Below are positions 59,028 through 64,000 of a stretch of 64,000 bases of DNA, one piece after another (within the stretch, counting starts at the first letter, position 1; each line of letters starts with the position of its first letter). The translations under genes and the position numbers were made by a program. Below the pieces are notes generated by a model. That model was not told where the DNA came from and did not search any database. It saw only the letters and a list, made by a program, of their open reading frames with translations. This DNA is from Imbricaverruca yamaguchii. Its lineage: Eukaryota; Arthropoda; Thecostraca; Neoverrucidae. The DNA is taken from assembly GCA_034440575.1 (NCBI GenBank), contig JAOTOL010001549.1:265001-329000 (forward strand). The letters are read 5' to 3'.

Positions 59028-60363
59028 TTTTCACGCGCCCTGGAGGGGGGGGGGGCGAAATCCGCCTACCCCTCCGGTTTTTCGTAGATAACTCCAGATT
59101 GTACCGGCCGATATGCGCCATTGTTTGTGTACCTGCCAATAAATTACCGACGCGTTGTTGAAGTAAGAAAAATGAAAATCGACCGAATATTTTTCGAGTT
59201 AGGGGTCGCTAAAGTCAAAACAATTTCTCAGCGCCAGATCACAAATATCGTCGCTGATGCGCTTCCCGTATATTAGCAAAAAGGAAGTGTTCTTGGGAAA
59301 CCTAACGACTTGTTTGATGTACATTGTCATGCTACATTGTTCCAGAGTCATGTCAAGTTACCGAGGTCAAGTCAGGTCAAGTTCATAACAGGTAAACACA
59401 CGCCCTAGAAATCCACCAATCCTTACGATTTTTCGTACATAACTCCATATTGTACCGGCCGATACACGCCACATTTTCCACGTACCTGTTTAGAAATCAC
59501 CGGCGCATTGTTTAAAGCAAGAAACGTGGAAATCGGCTGAGAAGTTTTCAGGTTAGGGGCCGTTAAAGTAAAAACAATTCGCAGCGCCAGACCACAAAAA
59601 TCGGCGCTGAAGTACTTCCCGTATATTGGCAATAAGGAAGTGTTCTTGACAACACTAGCGACTTGTTTGATACATGTTGTTATGCTATATAATTTAAAAG
59701 TCATGTTAGGTCGCCGAGGTCAAGTCAGGTCAAGTTCATGATAGGCTAATGGAACCAAACTTGGTCAGCTGGAATGTGTCATAAATGCAAATGAATGTCA
59801 TGCGATTGATGTAACTCTACATGTTACTCCCTATACATCCCGAAATATACTGTTTGTCATTGTGTGCCTAAGCATTTCCATACTTTATTCATGTATTTCA
59901 CTCCTTTATTTGCGAAGCCGATTGTGCCGAGCCCCCCAACGGAGCAGTCGGGGTGGGAGCCCGGTTCCGATAACTGGAGCAGGTAATGACCTAATAAAGT
60001 GCTCCTATATAGGTGACCTGAGGTCAAATGGCGGATCTGGCATCTGCATTGCATCATTAGTAATGTCCAAAACATCATTAATGCCAATTTTGGAGCATTT
60101 AAACACAACCGCAGCGATCCATAACAATGACAAGCCAAGTCACGCAAAACCAGAAAATTGTGCTGTTCTGACCTCATTTGACCTTGAAGATATTGACCTA
60201 AGGTCATCAACTTTGCACACAGTAGATTCCACTATCATGCCCATCCACCCTGTGAATTTCGTTGCTCTAGCCTTCATAGGAGCTGAGATCTTAGAGGGGG
60301 GGGGGCGGAAACCGCCCCCTCCAGTGCGCGTTATTTTCAGAGGCCCTCCAGGGCGCGTGTTAA
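59028..60363 (+). mobile_element. Element D: second TTAA-type family
   Basis: The left end is CACGCGCCCTGGAGG after TTTT (59028-59031, expected TTAA), with a G-run inside. The right end is the inverse CCTCCAGGGCGCGTG then TTAA (60360-60363). Subterminal G-run GCGGAAACCGC C-run near the right end parallels the CAGATATCTG palindrome of A-C. It is AGGTCA-rich too (GAGGTCAAGTCAGGTCAAG twice, and TTTGACCTTGAAGATATTGACC). No transposase frame. Confidence 0.65.
59032..59750. repeat. 366-bp tandem duplication inside element D
   Basis: The segment starting CACGCGCC at 59032 recurs from CACACGCC at 59398. Both copies carry the TTTTTCGTA, GTACCGGCCGATA and AAGGAAGTGTTCTTG blocks and end in AGGTCAAGTCAGGTCAAGTT. 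Confidence 0.85.
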
Positions 60364-60919
60364 ATATCACAGCGAGCACGCTAGGAAATTGTGTTACCGT
60401 CTTGCATAGCAAGTCAGCAAATATTATGGAGTGGCAATACCATACCATAAAGGACGACACCTTACCATTGTCATGCCGCGTGTGCGTGCTTCCTTGGTGT
60501 GTTAATATACTGGACAATATGGGAAATATCATACCTTTTGGTATCAGATTGCATGCCTTATTGTATTGAACTGTATGGTATGGCATCCACTCAAGTAGTG
60601 AAACTCGCTTGATGATAAAATGAACGGCGATATGCTACCGATCGACTCGCCTTTCCACACACATACCACGGTACCACATTTGGGTAGCCACCGACTTTGG
60701 TGACAAAGACGGCTAGTGGGCTACCGATCGCTACTGATCGCAGACGGTACTGCTGCTTAGCGTATTGCAAGCATCGCTACATACACGATGCATTTGTTAG
60801 CAGTATGCTAATAAACCTCACTGGCGTCAGAAATTGACAAATGAACTATAGCCAATAACATCGTGTAACCACGGTATGCGTTCAAAGTTAATAAATGTCA
60901 TGGTCGACAGGGATAGCTT
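60364..60919. other. intergenic, no feature seen
   Basis: Non-coding by inspection. Confidence 0.45.
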
Positions 60920-61592
60920 AGTAGGCAACGGACAGGTAAGTGGCCGACAGGGAGGGCCTGATAAGTGACAGGTAGGCAGGTGACCGACAGGGAGGGCCTG
61001 ATAAGTGACAGGTAGGCAGATGACCGACATGGAGGGCCTGATAAGTGACAGGTAGGCAGGCGACCGGACAGGGAGGACCTGGTAGGTGACAAGTAGGCAG
61101 ATGACCGACAGGGAGGGCCTGGCAGGTGACATAAAGGCAGATGACCGACAGGGAGGGCCTCATAAGTGACAGGTAGGCAGGCGGCCAACAGGGAGGGCCT
61201 GATAGGTGATATGTAGGCAGGTGACCGGCAGGGAGGGCCTGATAAGTGACAGGTAGGCAGGTGACCGACATGGAGGGCCTGATAAGTGACAGGTAGGCAG
61301 GTGACCGACATGGAGGGCCTGATAAGTGACAGGTAGGCAGGTGACCGACATGGAGGGCCTGACAGGTGACAGGTAGGCAGATGACCGACAGGGAGGGCCC
61401 GGTAGGTGACAGGTAGGCAGATGACCGACAGGGAGGGCCTGATAGGTGACAGGTAGGCAGATGACCGACAGGGAGGGCCTGATAGGTGGCAGGTAGGCAG
61501 ATGACCGACAGGGAGGGCCTGATAGGTGACAGGTAGGCAGATGACCGACAGGGAGGGCCTGGTAGGTGACAGGTAGGCAGATGACCGACAGG
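60920..61592. repeat. 40-bp minisatellite
   Basis: About 17 units of AAGTGACAGGTAGGCAGRTG followed by ACCGACAGGGAGGGCCTGAT. Minus-strand frames (Pro/Leu/Cys-rich, up to 275 codons) are by-products. Confidence 0.97.
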
Positions 61593-62109
61593 GAAACAGC
61601 GCGGTGTCAGAAACGGATACCCTGCTGGACGACGATGTGTGGACTACCGACGAGTGACGGTGACGTCGGCGAGGACTGGGCATCGCACACATCCTGAATG
61701 AACGCGTCGCGACCCATGAACACACACCTCAGTTCGTCGAGCGCCTCCACTGACCCCAAGCAGTCACGTGATCGGTGACCGGCGTATGGTGTCGCTGTTT
61801 CCTGAAGCAATAAGGATATCTTTGATTTCCCTTGGCAGCTCTACATCTACGTATGTGGTACATAAATTACGCCTTCGTACACCAGCCATAACCATCAAGC
61901 TTTCTGGCATAAGTGATGAACTGGTATCTAGTATGATGATCATCTGGTATCATGAGTCAGAGACCGTCCTCCAATATGTACCTAAAAACGCATGAAAGAT
62001 CTGATCCGCAAAATAAATATGTTGTGCGACATGCCGTGGAAATTATATGACTTGATCTGAAATACATGCTTCAAATACTTTCTGCCTAGACCACGCCGCC
62101 TGCCTCATA
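61593..62109. other. intergenic, no supported gene
   Basis: Non-coding by inspection. Confidence 0.4.
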
Positions 62110-62957
62110 ACCCATGCTAAACATAATAAAGCTGCTGGATCGGACGATATGCCTGCTAGGACCTTAGTTGAATGTGCTCTAGTTGTACCGGTTCTTCTTG
62201 GCATCCTACTCAGGCGGTCTATGGAGCATTATGAAGAACCTGCCGATTGGCGAAATGCAAACGTTGTACCAATTTTCAAAAAGGGAAGCGTGAAGTGTGC
62301 AGAAGCTAGAGGCCGGTCAGTGTGACCTGAATAGTGTGTAAGATACTATACGAACTGCTCAAAGAGACTGTTCCGACCCATCTAGATCGACACAACCTCT
62401 TAGAGGACACTCACCATGGATCTCGATCTGGGAGATCTTGTGTAGCTAACCTACGGGAGTTATGGAGTGTATAACTAGAGAAGTAGACAATTTAAGTATG
62501 ATAGCTGTCGGATACTTGTGCGGCTTGTGTGCTTTTGCAAAGCGTTGGATAAAGTTCCACACCGGCATTTAATTCACCAACTAGAGCAACATGGGCTCGA
62601 TGTAAAAGTTCCCGGTTGGATTGAGGCATGTTAGGAGGACGGAAACAAAAGGTAGTATTAAATGGATGTAAATCTGAATGGAAGAATGTTCTGAATGAAG
62701 TGCCACAGTGTTTTCTCGGTCGACTTTTCTGCATCATCTTTGTGAACCACATTGCGGTAGGGCTAAGGAATAGGGTGTTCAAATTTACTGATAACATCAA
62801 GTTAGTGGGAGCGGCTAACAGTAGTGATCAATCTAAGAACATCCAACTAGACTCGGAAAACGTGAAAAGTGGGCTGATCAATGGCATATTTCTTTCAACA
62901 TGTGACTAAAGTGTAAGGTTATGCATCTGGAGTCCGGGGGTGAGAATTTCAGATGTG

Positions 62958-63167
62958 CAATGGGGGGTGGGGGCGGGGATGGCCGAGTGGTTAAGGTGTC
63001 GGGCTATGGGTACCAAAGGTCCCGGGCTCGACTCTAGCGCCACTCAGGACATTTCCCAATCCCGCGGCCCACCGGCGAAACAGTGTGGGCGACGCCATTA
63101 GCCGTGAATGTGCATAAAGTGTGTCGTGAATCAACCAATAAACAAACAAACAATCAATGGGAGGTGG
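62958..63167 (+). repeat. 13-bp target-site duplication of SINE-1 copy 2
   Basis: CAATGGGGGGTGG (62958-62970) and CAATGGGAGGTGG (63155-63167), one mismatch, bracket the SINE. Both copies derive from the reverse transcriptase codons for Ala-Met-Gly-Gly. Confidence 0.88.
62971..63154 (+). mobile_element. SINE-1 (tRNA-Ser/Leu-like head), copy 2
   Basis: GGGGATGGCCGAGTGGTTAAGG contains the A box, and GGGCTCGACTCT is the B box (one change from the usual GGTTCGA). The body matches copy 1 at 21693-21871. The tail is AATAAACAAACAAACAAT. It carries the 13-bp target duplication listed separately. Confidence 0.92.
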
Positions 63168-63240
63168 TGAACTGGATGTTATTGAAGAGGGAAAAGACAA
63201 ACGTGTGTTGGTTTCACATGAACTTAAAGCAGAAATACTC

Positions 63241-63424
63241 TGAAATCTGAAGACATTCGAAACATTCCAGTTGGTGGGTTTGTAAGACGGCTTACATTTT
63301 CATTTCGGCGCTTGTACGGTCGTGGACCGGACCAGCCTACCAGACGGCTTGCCACAGCCGTCCGAAACAGGAGGCTGCGTGAAGCCCCCTGGACCGCGAC
63401 GGAACAAACAAGCCCATTCTGGTC
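63241..63424. other. spacer before the 22-bp array
   Basis: Open frames on both strands without recognised domains. Confidence 0.4.
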
Positions 63425-63585
63425 GGGGACGACACCGGGCACATCCATCGTCGACACCGGGCACACCCATCGTCGACACCGGGCACACCCATCGTCGACA
63501 CCGGGCACACCCATCGTCGACACCGGGCACACCCATCGTCAACACCGGGAACACCCATCGTCAACACCGGGAACACCCATCGTGA
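63425..63585. repeat. 22-bp minisatellite
   Basis: About seven units of GTCGACACCGGGCACACCCA plus TC. The last two units change to GTCAACACCGGGAAC. Confidence 0.95.
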
Positions 63586-63588
63586 GTG

Positions 63589-63633
63589 GTATAAATACCG
63601 AATGTCATGCCGACAGGCAGTCGGCATGACATT
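63589..63633. repeat. TATA-like motif followed by a perfect 14-bp-arm hairpin
   Basis: GGTATAAATACC (63588-63599) is itself a perfect 12-bp palindrome with a TATA-box core. It is followed at once by AATGTCATGCCGAC (63601-63614), loop AGGCA, and the exact inverse (63620-63633). Confidence 0.85.
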
Positions 63634-64000
63634 TAACAGAGGAGAGGATTCAACGGAGAACATTCGACGGGACCGCCAGGAAGCCACATTAGACGAAGTC
63701 GCTTGGAGTGGGTCGTGAGCTGTGCAGCGACGGAACCTTCGCGACACAGCTACTCCTGTCATGTGAGTGAACCTTGACCATGTACCACGCACCAATGTCC
63801 GTGATTTGACCCGCCCGTCACTGGTGACGTGAAATCGGTACGGCCCCGGTCAGCGGAGGGAGGATAAAATTATCCCTGGCGTGGGATCTTGAGAGGAATG
63901 GGAGGGAGCCATTAGAGCCAGCTGGACGTAGGTGGATGCGAGTGAAATGCGTGTGAGTGAAGCGTAAATGTTCGGCCCCGGAACGGGAATATAACCCAAT
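63634..64000. other. intergenic, no supported gene
   Basis: Non-coding by inspection; the window ends here. Confidence 0.4.

Larger units (their letters stand above)
62110..63240 (+). pseudogene. non-LTR reverse transcriptase relic, interrupted by SINE-1
   Basis: Translated pieces in changing frames follow the order of a CR1/Jockey-type reverse transcriptase. First come the fingers (KAAGSDDMPARTLVECA, then DWRNANVVPIFKKGS). Then ADKVPH-like ALDKVPHRHL, and VPQCFLGRLFCIIFVNHI where VPQGSVLGPLLF is usual. FKFTDN stands at the catalytic site (expected F/Y-A-D-D; 62784-62795), then KCKVMHLESGGENF. After the SINE it resumes with MGGGELDVIEEGKDKRVLVS. Stops and frameshifts (around 62320, 62450 and 62905) and the loss of the second Asp make it non-functional. 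The left limit is approximate. Confidence 0.85.

Noticed and set aside
57660..59087. 475-codon plus frame, QYDTHGR-type repeats
   Set aside because: By-product of a 54-bp array; two plus frames and one minus frame are open at once, and indels shift the register without any sign of selection.
62971..63045. Functional tRNA-Ser or tRNA-Leu gene
   Set aside because: The tRNA-like part is fused to a SINE body and tail with target duplication, and the acceptor stem does not close.

Overview
The window is animal (metazoan) nuclear DNA with low gene density. It has no operons, no long intronless genes apart from repeats and one GC-rich exon, two decayed non-LTR reverse transcriptase copies, tRNA-derived SINEs with target-site duplications, and about twenty tandem-repeat arrays. 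A marine invertebrate is the best guess. The style of the reverse transcriptase C-terminus and the very GC-rich codon use of the ankyrin exon would suit a crustacean such as a barnacle, but the sequence alone does not fix the taxon.

Genes. Two pieces look like real protein-coding exons, both on the minus strand. One is an ankyrin-repeat exon inside 46648-48045. The other is a 194-bp exon at 3879-4072 that keeps frame exactly between a good acceptor and a good donor. Both end in AAG|GTCAGT. They could belong to one large gene transcribed right to left, but nothing links them directly. Weaker exon candidates lie at 18877-19089 (+), 34002-34162 (+), 41876-42044 (+) and in the GC-rich island at 2581-3235. 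Most other long open frames come from tandem arrays whose unit is a multiple of 3 (21, 51 and 54 bp) or from frames locked open by array composition.

Mobile DNA. Three related elements (A 579-1597, B 22208-24982, C 52965-53910) have GC-rich inverted ends abutting TTAA, a G-run/C-run palindrome just inside, and an interior crowded with AGGTCA/TGACCT, the core half-site of nuclear hormone receptors. Element D (59028-60363) shares this architecture with a different sequence, and a lone end (E) lies at 45235. No transposase is present, so all are non-autonomous. Other terminal-inverted-repeat elements are at 11310-11741, 38530-39447 and 40778-41269, with a fold-back structure at 54260-55101. SINEs are at 21693-21871 (-), 42217-42389 (-) and 62971-63154 (+). 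The last sits inside the second reverse transcriptase relic (62110-63240), and its target duplication lies in the old coding sequence. A 61-bp truncated retroelement tail is at 41520-41580.

Tandem arrays by position (unit length): 4137 (32), 5730 (35), 8248 (35), 14222 (11, TTAGG-like), 15329 (GT), 25484 (21), 26598 (30/34), 28235 (51), 36470 (46), 40332 (GA), 45720 (about 43), 48085 (6), 50025 (about 26), 51718 (21), 53918 (33), 56945 (32), 57750 (54), 60920 (40), 63425 (22). Several long hairpins are present, notably a perfect 21-bp-arm hairpin at 32171-32216 and a perfect 14-bp-arm hairpin beside a TATA-like motif at 63590-63633.
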